From Rhodopseudomonas palustris (GTDB taxonomy: Bacteria; Pseudomonadota; Alphaproteobacteria; Rhizobiales; Xanthobacteraceae): a DNA stretch of 64,000 bases. The notes under the pieces were generated by a model. The model saw nothing but the letters and a program-made list of their open reading frames with translations, searched no databases and was not told the DNA's origin. This document shows, piece after piece, positions 46,984 through 56,439 of the stretch (positions are counted from its first letter, which is position 1; every line of letters begins with the position of its first letter). Location: assembly GCF_013415845.1 (NCBI RefSeq), contig NZ_CP058907.1, forward strand, positions 4,464,001 to 4,528,000. The letters are read 5' to 3'. Position numbers and translations under genes: made by a program.

Positions 46984-47548
46984 TTGCCCGGCGACCATCT
47001 CGAATTCGGGGTGTGGAAGGGCATCACCTTCTCCTACGCGGTGCGCGTGATGCAGACGCTGGTTTCTGCAAATGCGTTTCATCGCTCTGGATTCCGTCGA
47101 GGGACTGCCTCCGCCGCACGGCAACGACGTGATCGATGGTTATACCAGCGGTTTCCGGCAGTGCGAATTCGCTTGCAACGAGCGTGAATTCTTCAATAAC
47201 GTCAGATCGTCAGGCGGCAATCCCGGCAGGGTGAAGACAGTTCCTGGCTGGTTCGATCGGTCGCTCGCCGAGGACAAGGCGGGCGCGCTGGGAATCGACA
47301 AGGTCGCAGCGGCGTGGATCGATTGCGACCTTGTCGATTCCACCGTTCCGGTGTTGCGATTTTTGACCGGACGGCTGAGCATTGGTTCAGTGTTGCTGTT
47401 TGATGATTGGCGCTGTTTCAGAAATCTGCCTGATCGAGGCGAGCAGCGCGCCTGCAGAGAGTGGCTCGACCAAAATCCCCAGATCAAGCTCGCGCCCTTC
47501 GTGGACTTCGGCTTTCATGGTGTCTCCTTCACGGTTGAAAGATGCTAA
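46984..47548 (+). pseudogene. Truncated and frameshifted TylF/MycF-type methyltransferase
   Basis: Frame 1 from 46984 reads PGDHLEFGVWKGITFSYAVR (SAM-site opening of macrocin-O-methyltransferase-like proteins). Near 47070 homology switches to a second frame: RFIALDSVEGLPPPHGNDVI, then DKVAAAWIDCDLVDSTVPVL and SVLLFDDWRCF, ending at 47548. The 40-60 residues that normally precede the SAM site are absent, since the start abuts the wzt stop. So it is both N-terminally truncated and frameshifted. Confidence 0.8.
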
Positions 47549-47600
47549 GCGAGACGGGGATCGGCCGCGAGCGATTCTCGAAGAGCCTCGGGAATAGAGC

Positions 47601-49538
47601 ATGTGCGGATTTGCCGGAATATACGGGGGGTCGGACCGCGCAGCGGTAGAGGCGATGGTGTCGTCGATGCGGCACCGCGGGCCCGACGACAGCGGCGTCT
47701 ATGTCGACGTCAGGGTCAGCCTGGGCCACGCGCGATTGTCGATCATCGACCTCACGCCCGGCGGCCACCAGCCGATGTTCAATGCGGCCGGCACGATCGG
47801 GATCGTCTACAACGGGGAAATCTACAATTATCCCGAAGAGCGCGAGCGGCTGATCCGGCTCGGAGAGAGCTTCCGGTCGACCTCGGACACCGAGGTGTTG
47901 CTGGCGCTGTACGAACGCGAGGGCGATGCGTTCCTGTCCCGGTTGCGCGGCATCTTCGCATTTGCGATTTACGATCGGCGAGACGGTCCGGGGCGTGAGC
48001 GCCTGCTGCTGGCGCGCGACCATTTCGGCATCAAGCCGTTGATCTATGCCGAAACGCCGACCGGGCTGGTATTCGCCTCCGAACTGAAGGCACTTCTCGC
48101 CAGCGGCCGGGTGGATCGCGCGGTAGACCGCGAGGCGTTGCGGACTCTGCTGACCTTCGGTTCGGTCACCCAGCCGCATACCATCATCGAAGGTGCCCGT
48201 CATTTGCCGGCAGCCCACAAGATGGTCGTCGACGCATCCGGCTGCCGGATGTCACCGTACTGGTCGTTCGGCGTTGACCGGGTGGCGGGCCTGCGCACCA
48301 GCCCATATCCGGAGATCCGCGAACACGTGCGCGACGCCGTCATCCGTTCGGTGGAGATGCAGATGATCGGCGACGTGACCGTCGGCGCGTTTCTGAGCGG
48401 CGGCGTCGACTCCTCGCTGATCGTGGCGCTGATGGCGCAGAACAGCGGCGCGCGGATCAAGACCTATTCGGTCGGGTTCGAGACCGGTGCCGCCGCCGAG
48501 GACGAAACAGAAGACGCCGCCGAGATCGCCGCGCGGCTGAAGACCGACCATACCCGGGCCGTGATCGGAGGAGAGGAGGCTGCGTCGCATCTGCCGAGAT
48601 TCGTGGCCGGCATCGACCAGCCATCGGTCGACGGCATGAACAGTTACTTCGTCTCGCACTGGGCGAGCCAGCACGTGAAGGTGGCGCTGTCCGGTACCGG
48701 CGGCGACGAGCTGTTCGCCGGCTATCCGTGGTTCGCCGGCATGATCCCCGATTTCGACGCCCGGCCGCACTCCGCCGCGCGGCAGCCGCGCAGGTTTCTC
48801 GGTCGACTGAGAAATCTGCTGCAGCCCGCCGAAGCGCCGCTCGACGATACCGACTACACGGCACGCTTCCTGGAGACCTATGGCGGCCTCTATCATTGCT
48901 TCGGGCCGATGACGGCGGCGGCGCTGCTGTCGATGTCGTCGCCAATCGCGATGGCCGCGGACCTGTCCGGACTGGATGCTCTGCCCTCGGCCGACGTGCT
49001 GGACAGGGTCGGCGCGCTGTGCCTCAACGGCTATACGCGCAATCAGCTGCTGCGCGACATCGACTGCACCTCGATGGCCGCATCGCTGGAAGTACGCGTG
49101 CCGTTCCTCGATCCAGTGATCGCGGACATCGCGCTGTCGCTTCCGCGCGACGCCAAACTCCGGCCCGGCGGAACTCCGTTGACGCCAGCGGCGAGCTACG
49201 ACGAAAGCGGGGTCAAACGAGTGCTGATCGACGTCGCGCGCGAATTTCTGCCGCAGTCGTTCTTCAGCCGGCGCGGCAAGCGCGGTTTCAACCTGCCGTT
49301 CGGGGACTGGATGAGGGGACCGCTGCGGCCGGTCCTCGACCATGCGCTGTCGCCCGAGACGGTGCGCCGCCGCGGCCTGTTCGACGTCGCGGTGGTGGAC
49401 GAGATCCGCCGGCAATTTCTCGACGGACACCGCTCGTGGAACGGTCCCTGGCTGCTGATGATCATCGAATTGTGGATGCAGGACGTGTTCGATCGTCCGG
49501 GCCCGTATCGCTTGCCCGACCCTCGACCGTACGCCTGA
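47601..49538 (+). CDS. asnB: Asparagine synthase (glutamine-hydrolysing) family protein AsnB
   Basis: 645 residues. Class II glutamine amidotransferase with Cys2 (MCGFAGIYGG), RHRGPDDSG and YNGEIYNY in the N-terminal half; synthetase half with the pyrophosphatase loop LSGGVDSSLIVALM, TGGDELFAGYPWF and DCTSMAASLEVRVPFLDPVI. In polysaccharide loci such proteins (WbpS-like) may amidate uronic acids; true asparagine synthesis is the alternative. Gap to the GT gene is only 10 bp. Confidence 0.9.
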   Translation: MCGFAGIYGGSDRAAVEAMVSSMRHRGPDDSGVYVDVRVSLGHARLSIIDLTPGGHQPMFNAAGTIGIVYNGEIYNYPEERERLIRLGESFRSTSDTEVLLALYEREGDAFLSRLRGIFAFAIYDRRDGPGRERLLLARDHFGIKPLIYAETPTGLVFASELKALLASGRVDRAVDREALRTLLTFGSVTQPHTIIEGARHLPAAHKMVVDASGCRMSPYWSFGVDRVAGLRTSPYPEIREHVRDAVIRSVEMQMIGDVTVGAFLSGGVDSSLIVALMAQNSGARIKTYSVGFETGAAAEDETEDAAEIAARLKTDHTRAVIGGEEAASHLPRFVAGIDQPSVDGMNSYFVSHWASQHVKVALSGTGGDELFAGYPWFAGMIPDFDARPHSAARQPRRFLGRLRNLLQPAEAPLDDTDYTARFLETYGGLYHCFGPMTAAALLSMSSPIAMAADLSGLDALPSADVLDRVGALCLNGYTRNQLLRDIDCTSMAASLEVRVPFLDPVIADIALSLPRDAKLRPGGTPLTPAASYDESGVKRVLIDVAREFLPQSFFSRRGKRGFNLPFGDWMRGPLRPVLDHALSPETVRRRGLFDVAVVDEIRRQFLDGHRSWNGPWLLMIIELWMQDVFDRPGPYRLPDPRPYA

Positions 49539-49548
49539 GGACGCGGAC

Positions 49549-52500
49549 ATGCCGGCTCCGACATTCAGTATCGTGGTGCCGACCTACAATCAGGCGCAGT
49601 ATCTTGGAGCGTGTCTCGACAGCATCGCCAGCCAGACCGACGGCGACTGGGAGGCGATCGTGGTGGATGACGGCTCCACCGATGGCTCCGCGGCGCTGGC
49701 CGACAACTACGCGGCGCGCGATCCGCGGTTCAGGGTCATCCATCAACCCAATGGAGGCGTCGCCAGCGCGCTGAACGAAGGCCTGCGCCAGGCACGTGGA
49801 CAGTGGATTCACTGGCTGTCGTCGGACGATTTGTTCGATCCGCGCAAACTCGAGATCAACCGCGAGCAGATCCGACAGCATCCGGACTGCAAGTTCTTCT
49901 TCTCGTTCTTCCGGCTACTCCGGGAATCGACCCAGGAATTGAGCGATCACGGGCTGTGGGGACCGTTGCCGGATCGCGAGTCCCAGATCCCTACCTTGTT
50001 TTTCCGGAACTACATCAGCGGCATCACGATCTGCGTCGAGCGGACGGCCTGGCAATCGGTCGGATCGTTCGACCCGTCGCTGCGCTATGCGCAGGACTAC
50101 GACATGTGGCTGCGGCTGCTGGCCAGGTTTCCGGCCCGCTTCATCGACCAATGGACCGTCACCAATCGCAACCATGCCTTGCAGGGCTCAGAAGTCTTTC
50201 CGCAGGCCTGCTACTATGACACCGCCAAAGCCGCGATCCAGTTCCTCAATCAGCATCGTTTCGAGGCGCTGTTCCCGCTCATGGATCTCACCGATCCGGC
50301 GCAGGCGGTTCGCGCGCTCGATCACGCCCTGACGATCACTTCGGATCCCTCGGCGTTTCTGTACGCCCTGGGCTGGCATCCGGCGCTGCTCTGGCGCGCC
50401 CTGGAATGGATCGCGGCCACCGAACGCCGCGATCCGGTGCTGGGCCGGCGGCTCCGAACCAGAGCCCGCTGGAGCTGCCGACGGAACGCCCGCGCCTGGA
50501 GCGACCGCAATGGCGCGTCGATCTGGACCTCGATCGGCGCCGCGCTCGCAATGGAGGGCCTCACCACCGTCTACCGGAGCCTCGACCCCGTCGATATCGC
50601 GGTCGATCGCTATTTCACACTGCGAGCGGCCGGGGATCCCGCGTCCGCCGCATTGGCGGCCTATCTGAAGCAGTTCCACGGGCTGTCGCTGCCGGAACCG
50701 GCGTCCACCGGCGATCAGGGCGGTACGCTCGCTGTCGTCCTCGACCACGCAACGGGCGAAGCCGAGGCCCTGGCCCAGGCGCGGCCTGTGGTCCGGGCGA
50801 TGGCCGCCCGTGGGTGGCGGACCGTTCTGTTCACGGCGGGGGCACCATCGTTTCGGCTCGACTTCACCACGCCGGTGATCTCGGGTCCTCGGAACAAGAT
50901 TGTCGGGCTGGCCGCACAATTCCAGCCCCGATGCGTTCTGTCCGCCGACCCGACCAACGCGGCATTTCCCCATGGCTTCCCAGTGCTGCATGTGTCAGCA
51001 GCCGCTGACAGCGCGGTGCTCGCCGGTTTCGTGACGGATTTGAGCTGCGAAGCCTCGACGCAGCCGCCGCGGCAGGAGCCCCCCCCCACCAGCCGGATTC
51101 CGTTGGTTTTTCTCACGCGAGCGCTGCATGGCGGCGGCGCCGAACGGGCGCTTCAGAGCGTCGCCGGTGCGTTGAACAGTCAGCTGTTCGACGTCCACAT
51201 CGTGCCGTTGTTCAACTCCGCGATCTCACCCGAATTCGGTCACGCGACAGTAGCGCCTTCGTTCGAGGCGGTATGGTTCGAACGGACCAAGACCGAGGTT
51301 GTTCAACAGCAGGTACCTTTGCCGCAGACTCCTCCAACTGCGGAGACCATGGCCGCTCCGCGGCCGCGCTTCCCGGCCTGGGTCACGTTCATTGCCAGCA
51401 AGCTGACGTCGGCGCAAAAGCAGCGAATTCGGGCGAGCATTGCGTTCAAGATCGCCCGGCTGGGCTGGCGCGCGTTCAAGGCGGCTCGCCGCGAACTGAC
51501 TGCTGACGCCCCGCCCCCCTGCGTCGACGTCGCTCTACCCCCGCCGTCGGAGGAATTGTCGCCCGCTGCCGCGCGTCCCGGGATCAAGGCAACGGCGCTC
51601 ACCCCGTACGACAACATGGCCGACTACATCGCGCAGATCCTAGCGGGGCTAGGCCATAGCGCTATCGTGATTTCGCTTATGGAAGAGGCGACGATCGTGG
51701 CGTGGCTCGCCTCATTGCGCACGCCGATGCGTTATCTGGCATGGCTCCACACCGTCGAAAGTCTCTACCTCGACCAGATTTTCCCCGCTCCCGCCCAACG
51801 AGCCAAGTTCGACATCCTGTTGCATGCCGCGGTGGCCCGTTCGGAGCGATGCGTCTTCCCGTCGCGCGGCTGTTGCGACGATCTGACCGAACTGTACGAA
51901 CTGCCGCCTGACCATTTCCAGTGCATCTACAATCCGATCGATCTCGCCACAGTACGGCGGCTGAGTGAGCTGCCATTTGAAAGGCCGCTCGCTCCACACC
52001 CCAACGTCCCGATCCTGGTCAGCCTCGGCCGGCTATCGCCTGAGAAGGATCATGCACATCTACTGAAGGCACTGAGCCTCCTGCGGCAGCGGGGTCGGGA
52101 TTTCCTTTGCCTGATCATCGGCGATGGCGACCATGTGGGCGAGATCACACGATTGATCGAGCACCATGCGCTCGCCGACCAGGTCAGACTTTTAGGGGCC
52201 GTCCAGAACCCATTTCCGTATCTGGCGGCCGCCGACGCGTTGATCCTGACGTCGAAATTCGAGTCTTTCGCGCTCGTCCTTGTCGAGGCGATGGCCTTGG
52301 AGGCGGTGCCGGTGGCGGTCGACTGCCCGACCGGCCCGCGCGAAGTGCTGGATTGCGGACAGGCGGGCGTTCTCGTCCCTCCCGGCGACGAACGCGCGCT
52401 GGCGGATGCGATCGAACACATCGTGTGGTCAGAAGCCGATCATTCCGCGCTGCTGGCCACCATGGCCGACAGGTTGAAATCATTTGACATCGCGACCGTG

Positions 52501-52647
52501 GCTTTGCAATGGGAACGCCTTGTCGGGAAGGTCCATGCCAAGGCAACTCTTACCGATGAAGCATGCCCTGATTCGACGCGCCCCAACTTCGAAAGCGCAG
52601 CCGATGTTCAGGATAGTGCGAGATACTCCGCCGGATTGCACCGCTGA
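49549..52647 (+). CDS. Two-domain glycosyltransferase (GT2-GT4 fusion)
   Basis: 1032 residues. N-terminal GT-A family 2 domain (about 1-230): FSIVVPTYNQAQYLGACLDS, AIVVDDGSTDGSAALADNYA, then WLSSDDLFDP (metal-binding acidic motif) and YAQDYDMWLRLL. A middle region (about 230-515) has no clear motif. The C-terminal GT-B family 4 domain (about 515-1000) reads PLVFLTRALHGGGAERALQS, ILVSLGRLSPEKDHAHLLKA and the EX7E motif in FESFALVLVEAMALEAVPV. One polypeptide could thus add two sugars in sequence. Confidence 0.9.
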   Translation: MPAPTFSIVVPTYNQAQYLGACLDSIASQTDGDWEAIVVDDGSTDGSAALADNYAARDPRFRVIHQPNGGVASALNEGLRQARGQWIHWLSSDDLFDPRKLEINREQIRQHPDCKFFFSFFRLLRESTQELSDHGLWGPLPDRESQIPTLFFRNYISGITICVERTAWQSVGSFDPSLRYAQDYDMWLRLLARFPARFIDQWTVTNRNHALQGSEVFPQACYYDTAKAAIQFLNQHRFEALFPLMDLTDPAQAVRALDHALTITSDPSAFLYALGWHPALLWRALEWIAATERRDPVLGRRLRTRARWSCRRNARAWSDRNGASIWTSIGAALAMEGLTTVYRSLDPVDIAVDRYFTLRAAGDPASAALAAYLKQFHGLSLPEPASTGDQGGTLAVVLDHATGEAEALAQARPVVRAMAARGWRTVLFTAGAPSFRLDFTTPVISGPRNKIVGLAAQFQPRCVLSADPTNAAFPHGFPVLHVSAAADSAVLAGFVTDLSCEASTQPPRQEPPPTSRIPLVFLTRALHGGGAERALQSVAGALNSQLFDVHIVPLFNSAISPEFGHATVAPSFEAVWFERTKTEVVQQQVPLPQTPPTAETMAAPRPRFPAWVTFIASKLTSAQKQRIRASIAFKIARLGWRAFKAARRELTADAPPPCVDVALPPPSEELSPAAARPGIKATALTPYDNMADYIAQILAGLGHSAIVISLMEEATIVAWLASLRTPMRYLAWLHTVESLYLDQIFPAPAQRAKFDILLHAAVARSERCVFPSRGCCDDLTELYELPPDHFQCIYNPIDLATVRRLSELPFERPLAPHPNVPILVSLGRLSPEKDHAHLLKALSLLRQRGRDFLCLIIGDGDHVGEITRLIEHHALADQVRLLGAVQNPFPYLAAADALILTSKFESFALVLVEAMALEAVPVAVDCPTGPREVLDCGQAGVLVPPGDERALADAIEHIVWSEADHSALLATMADRLKSFDIATVALQWERLVGKVHAKATLTDEACPDSTRPNFESAADVQDSARYSAGLHR

Positions 52648-52709
52648 CGTGGTTTCGGCATGAAGCCTTGATCGTCCGACAGCTCAACTGACCGACCAGG
52701 AAGGGTCCT

Positions 52710-53900
52710 ATGGCCGCACAAGATTCCTCGATCGCGAGATTCGCCAGACGCGCTCAGGACGCCGCCCTTCGACGGATGATCGCGGTCGCCAAGCGGGTCG
52801 CAGGGCCGACGATCAGGCGCGCCCTTGCCCAGGAGCGGGAAGCCGCCGGAGCGGCGGCAGCGCCCGCCGCGGTCCTCGCCGGCGACGATCAATTGCTGAG
52901 CCGGATGGCGGCGGTTGCGGGCGACGGCCTTCGGGCACGTTATCCCAATTCGGCGCAGTCGGACGCCGTCGTGCTCGAGCTCGCCCGTCTGATTGCGCCA
53001 AAGCTCGCCCTCTTGCCGGGAAACCCTGCGCACGACATCTTCTATGCAAACGGCATGCACTTGCTGCCGAAGCACTATTACTTGCCGATCCCCGACGACG
53101 GCGATCAGCTCGACGCCTTCTGGACGACGCCGAGCAAGATGGTCGGTGTCGACACCCACGACGAAGCCCAGCTGCATCTGATGAAGAGCGTGTTCCCGCG
53201 CTACCTCGCCGAATTCCGCGAGCAGTTTCCGATCAACGAAGCGAAGGAATTCGGTGAGTTCTTCCTGCTCAACGGCAGCTACATGGCGGTCGATTCCCAC
53301 GTCTACTACTCGCTGATCCGTCAGAACAACCCCGAGCGCATCGTCGAGATCGGATGCGGCAACTCCACCTTCCTCGCGTGTGCGGCCGCCAAGCGCAACC
53401 AGCAGGAATTCGGCCGCGCGCCCTCGATCACCGCGATCGAGCCATACCCGTGGGAGATTTTCAGGAAGGGCTACCCCGGTTTGACTGAGGTCGTGGCGAA
53501 GAAGGTTCAGGACGTTCCGCTTGAGGTGTTCACGTCGTTAAAAGCAGGCGACATCCTGTTCATCGACTCGACCCACGCACTCCGGTCGGGCAGCGACGTA
53601 CAGTATGAATTCCTTGAGATTCTGCCGAGATTGCAGCCCGGCGTTCTCGTACACATCCACGATATCAGCTTGCCGCTCCCCTACCCCAAGGTCTATTACG
53701 ATCAGCATATCTATTGGAACGAGCAGTACCTGCTTCAGGCTTTCCTTGCCTTCAATTCCCGGTTCGACGTGCACTGGGCTGGCAACTATATGCTGATCAA
53801 TCACCGCGAGGCGATGCTTGAGACATTCCCCGAATTCAAGCTGATGCGGGAGAAATGGCCCTCCTCTGAGCCGTCAGCTTTCTGGATACGCTCGATGTAA
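52710..53900 (+). CDS. Class I SAM-dependent methyltransferase (Methyltransf_24-like)
   Basis: 396 residues, intact. A basic helical N-terminus (about residues 1-50) may bind membrane or partner protein. SAM-binding loop RIVEIGCGNSTFLACAAA (about 211-228), acidic residue in ITAIEPYPWEIF, and LKAGDILFIDSTHALRSGSD with VLVHIHDISLPLPYPKVYYD typical of the cephalosporin-hydroxylase/Methyltransf_24 group. Likely a glycan-modifying methyltransferase; substrate unknown. Confidence 0.8.
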   Translation: MAAQDSSIARFARRAQDAALRRMIAVAKRVAGPTIRRALAQEREAAGAAAAPAAVLAGDDQLLSRMAAVAGDGLRARYPNSAQSDAVVLELARLIAPKLALLPGNPAHDIFYANGMHLLPKHYYLPIPDDGDQLDAFWTTPSKMVGVDTHDEAQLHLMKSVFPRYLAEFREQFPINEAKEFGEFFLLNGSYMAVDSHVYYSLIRQNNPERIVEIGCGNSTFLACAAAKRNQQEFGRAPSITAIEPYPWEIFRKGYPGLTEVVAKKVQDVPLEVFTSLKAGDILFIDSTHALRSGSDVQYEFLEILPRLQPGVLVHIHDISLPLPYPKVYYDQHIYWNEQYLLQAFLAFNSRFDVHWAGNYMLINHREAMLETFPEFKLMREKWPSSEPSAFWIRSM

Positions 53901-54368
53901 ATTCCGCCTTTAAGTGTTGTTCAGCGCGGAAATCAGCGTGGCGATACGCACTTAATAGCTGCGTGTGCCGGCACCAAGATTCTGGGTGCGCCCCGGACAC
54001 CGATTTGCGGCGTCGAAAACGACAAGTCACACACGATCGCGATTTCTGTCGTAGCTACGGATGACAACAGAAACGTTAGCGGCGGATACAACATCAAGCC
54101 CGGCAACGGCGCGGTGGTGTACGGCACGTCCTCGAGCGTGCAGGGACACTTTTTCGACTTCTTAGCGGGCGAATCCATCACCTGCCGATTGGCCGCATCG
54201 CCCGAGCTCGCGCTGGGCACGTCTTACCTTTCGATCGATGCCGCCGAGCCCCCGACGCCCGTAGATGAAATTCACAACTATGCGACGATCGACTTTGTCC
54301 ACGATGCCCTGCGGTTCATGGTCGGCTCGCGCGGGACATCCGAATCGCGGATCTCAAAACTCAACTAG
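53901..54368 (+). pseudogene. Remnant resembling a second Wzt C-terminal glycan-binding domain
   Basis: An open stretch of 155 codons in the same frame as the preceding gene but with no start codon before a GTG at 54114. It reads DKSHTIAISVVATDDNRNVS, GGYNIKPGNGAVVYGTSSSV, HFFDFLAGESITCRLAASPE and LALGTSYLSIDAAE, then TIDFVHDALRFMVG and TAG. By eye this follows the pattern of the Wzt carbohydrate-binding domain at residues 265-400 of the intact Wzt here. The ATPase half is absent. It abuts an IS5-family remnant. Confidence 0.6.
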
Positions 54369-54393
54369 CTTCGTTCAGGAAGGTGGAAGACGC

Positions 54394-54823
54394 CTAGGTC
54401 GTGGGCTCAAACCGCATCCACAGTCGTGTGGCGGCGAGTAGGACGGCGGCGAGGAAGTTTCGCGCGGTCTTGTCGTAGCGCGTGGCGACGCGACGGAAGT
54501 GCTTCAACTTGTTGAAGAAGCGCTCGACCAGATTACGCTGTCGATAAACCACAGGATCGACCGAACGCTGGACCTTGCGGTCGCGGCAGGTCGGAATGTG
54601 AGCACGGCCGCCTCGGTTGCGCACCAGTTTGACAAGCGGCTTTGCATCATACCCGCGGTCGGCAATGAGTTCGCCGCCCGGTCTAAGCGCTTCGATCAGC
54701 ATCGGCGCGATGGTTTTGTCCGACGACTGGCCTTGCGACAGGACAATGCGCACGGGCAGGCCGGCTTCGTCGACGACGGCATTGATCTTGGTGCTCAGTC
54801 CTGCACGAAAAAGGCCGATGGCG
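54394..54823 (-). pseudogene. IS5-family (IS427-like) transposase, C-terminal remnant
   Basis: The minus-strand frame reads HAIGLFRAGLSTKINAVVDE, PVRIVLSQGQSSDKTIAPML, GELIADRGYDAKPLVKLVRN and the C-terminal RNLVERFFNKLKHFRRVATR, standard for the catalytic part of IS427-group transposases. The coding sequence stops exactly at the terminal repeat of the IS3-family element at 54824, and the N-terminal part is not found beyond the other end of that element. Confidence 0.85.
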
Positions 54824-54850
54824 TGACCTTGCCCCCAAGTTTTATCCAGG
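54824..54850. repeat. IS3-family terminal inverted repeat (orfB side)
   Basis: TGACCTTGCCCC followed after a short divergent stretch by ATCCAGG; matches the opposite end at 56062-56088. The orfB stop lies 18 bp inside this end. Confidence 0.85.
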
Positions 54851-55765
54851 CCTGAGTTCGTTCGGGTGGTTAGATGGGCCCATGTGGGCGGTGGCGGGAG
54901 CTGGCGTGGAGCTTTCGATATAGCGCAGCGCCAGATCCCGACGCGGATTGCAGGTGGCGGCGAACTCGGATGGCGTCCGCCACCCGAGCTGTGAGTGCGG
55001 TCGTGCATCATTGTAGTCGGCCCGCCAGCACCGGAGCGCTACGCGGGCCTGGGCCAGCGAGGTGAACAGCGTTTCGTTCAGCAGTTCATCCCGCAGGCGG
55101 CCGTTGAAGCTCTCGATGAAGGCGTTTTGCATGGGTTTTCCCGGCGCAATGTAGTGCCAGGCGATACGGCTCTGATCGGCCCATGTCAGGATGGCATTGC
55201 TGGTGAACTCGCTGCCATTGTCGCTCACCACCATCTTGGGCTTGCCGCGCTCGGCAACCAGCCGGTCCAGTTCTCGTGCGACCCGGGCGCCCGAGAGCGA
55301 GGTGTCGACCACCAGCGCCAGGCACTCGCGGGTGCAGTCGTCGACCACAGTCAGAATGCGGAAGCGTCGACCATCGGTCATCTGATCCGACACGAAGTCG
55401 AGCGACCAGCGATCATTCGGGAGCACCGGCACTATCATGGGAGCTCGTGTGCCGAGGGCCCGTTTGCGGCCACCCCGGCGGCGCACTGTGAGCTTCTCCT
55501 CACGGTACAGCCGGAACAGCTTCTTGTGATTGACCAGGTAGCCCTCACGCTTGAGCAGGACGTGGAGGCGCCGATAGCCAAAGCGCCGGCGCTCATGGGC
55601 GATCGCCCTCATACGTTGGCGCAGCCCGGCATCATCGCTCCGGCTCGTCTGATATCTGACTGTCATGCGGCAGCAGCCGATGGCTTTACACGCCCGCCGT
55701 TCGCTCATCTCGAATGCAGTTTGCAGATGCGCGACAGCTTTCCGCTTGGCCGCGGGCGTCACCAC
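54842..55765 (-). CDS. IS3-family transposase OrfB (DDE integrase domain)
   Basis: 307 residues if started at the GTG at 55765; the frame is open to 55906, overlapping orfA, so a -1 frameshift is expected to make the OrfAB transposase. HTH_21-like segment [20 protein letters not shown]; catalytic core with D in [11 protein letters not shown] in [14 protein letters not shown] and E in [17 protein letters not shown]. The catalytic triad is complete, so the element may be active. Confidence 0.92.
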   Translation of the reverse strand: MVTPAAKRKAVAHLQTAFEMSERRACKAIGCCRMTVRYQTSRSDDAGLRQRMRAIAHERRRFGYRRLHVLLKREGYLVNHKKLFRLYREEKLTVRRRGGRKRALGTRAPMIVPVLPNDRWSLDFVSDQMTDGRRFRILTVVDDCTRECLALVVDTSLSGARVARELDRLVAERGKPKMVVSDNGSEFTSNAILTWADQSRIAWHYIAPGKPMQNAFIESFNGRLRDELLNETLFTSLAQARVALRCWRADYNDARPHSQLGWRTPSEFAATCNPRRDLALRYIESSTPAPATAHMGPSNHPNELRPG

Positions 55766-56025
55766 TTCTTTCCCAGAAGATCCTTCAGGGCTGCATTGTC
55801 CAGCATGGCGTCGGCCAGCAACCGCTTCAGCCGGGTGTTCTCGTCCTCCAGCGACTTCAATCGCTTGGCCTCCGAGACGTCCATCCCGCCAAACTTCGCC
55901 TTCCACTTATAGATGCTGGCGTCGCTGACGCCGTGCTTGCGGCAAAGATCGGCGACCGAAACGCCAGCCTCGTGCTCCTTCAAAATCCCGATGATCTGCT
56001 CTTCCGAAAAGCGGCTGCGCTTCAT
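55759..56025 (-). CDS. IS3-family OrfA (helix-turn-helix protein)
   Basis: 88 residues. [20 protein letters not shown], then [20 protein letters not shown] forms the HTH, followed by a leucine zipper-like helix ([20 protein letters not shown]). Ends in the overlap with orfB at LLGKKW. Confidence 0.92.
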   Translation of the reverse strand: MKRSRFSEEQIIGILKEHEAGVSVADLCRKHGVSDASIYKWKAKFGGMDVSEAKRLKSLEDENTRLKRLLADAMLDNAALKDLLGKKW

Positions 56026-56061
56026 GCTCTGGTCCTCGTTAGGGCCAGAACGAACTTAAAA

Positions 56062-56088
56062 CTGGATTAAGCCCGAGGGGCAAGGTCA
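56062..56088. repeat. IS3-family terminal inverted repeat (orfA side)
   Basis: Ends GGGGCAAGGTCA, the inverted match of TGACCTTGCCCC at 54824, with CTGGAT inside matching ATCCAG. Confidence 0.85.
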
Positions 56089-56439
56089 CAGGCTATCTAC
56101 CCCATCAGTCCCGATCCCAAGCCTTAAGATCGAGCGAGCTAGGCGCGGCACATTGAGAGCACTTCTTGGGCTTAGATAGTTACAGTCTGCAGACCCCTTT
56201 ATTTCCACACCGAGATATCGCAGGCTGCAACCACACCTTACTGACCATCGGCAAGTCGTTGTAGCAGCTTGTGCTCAAACAGAACCTCAGAGTTATATTC
56301 TGGCACAGGACGCGAAGACCATGGGCGGCTCAGAACCGAATTAGAGCGGTTCACCGATTGACCGAATCGGGAAAGGGATCCCGCCCGGAGGAGGGAGGGG
56401 GAGTGCGATCCAAGATGCAGACTGGATCGGAGGCCTGCA
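56089..56439. other. Intergenic debris, no recognised feature
   Basis: About 350 bp between the IS3-family element and the IS630-family remnant. No open frame with homology, and no missing N-terminal part of the IS5 transposase, was found. Confidence 0.5.

Larger units (their letters stand above)
54824..56088 (-). mobile_element. IS3-family insertion sequence (IS407-like), apparently complete
   Basis: 1265 bp bounded by inverted repeats: left end TGACCTTGCCCCCAAG... ATCCAG, right end (reverse complement) TGACCTTGCCCCTCGG... ATCCAG. It carries orfA and orfB in overlapping frames on the minus strand. No target-site duplication is visible (GGCG on the left, CAGG on the right), so a deletion or recombination after insertion is likely. 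Confidence 0.88.

Noticed and set aside
53938..54220. Minus-strand frame of 95 codons opposite the Wzt-like remnant
   Set aside because: The plus-strand reading shows domain-like pattern; the antisense frame does not.
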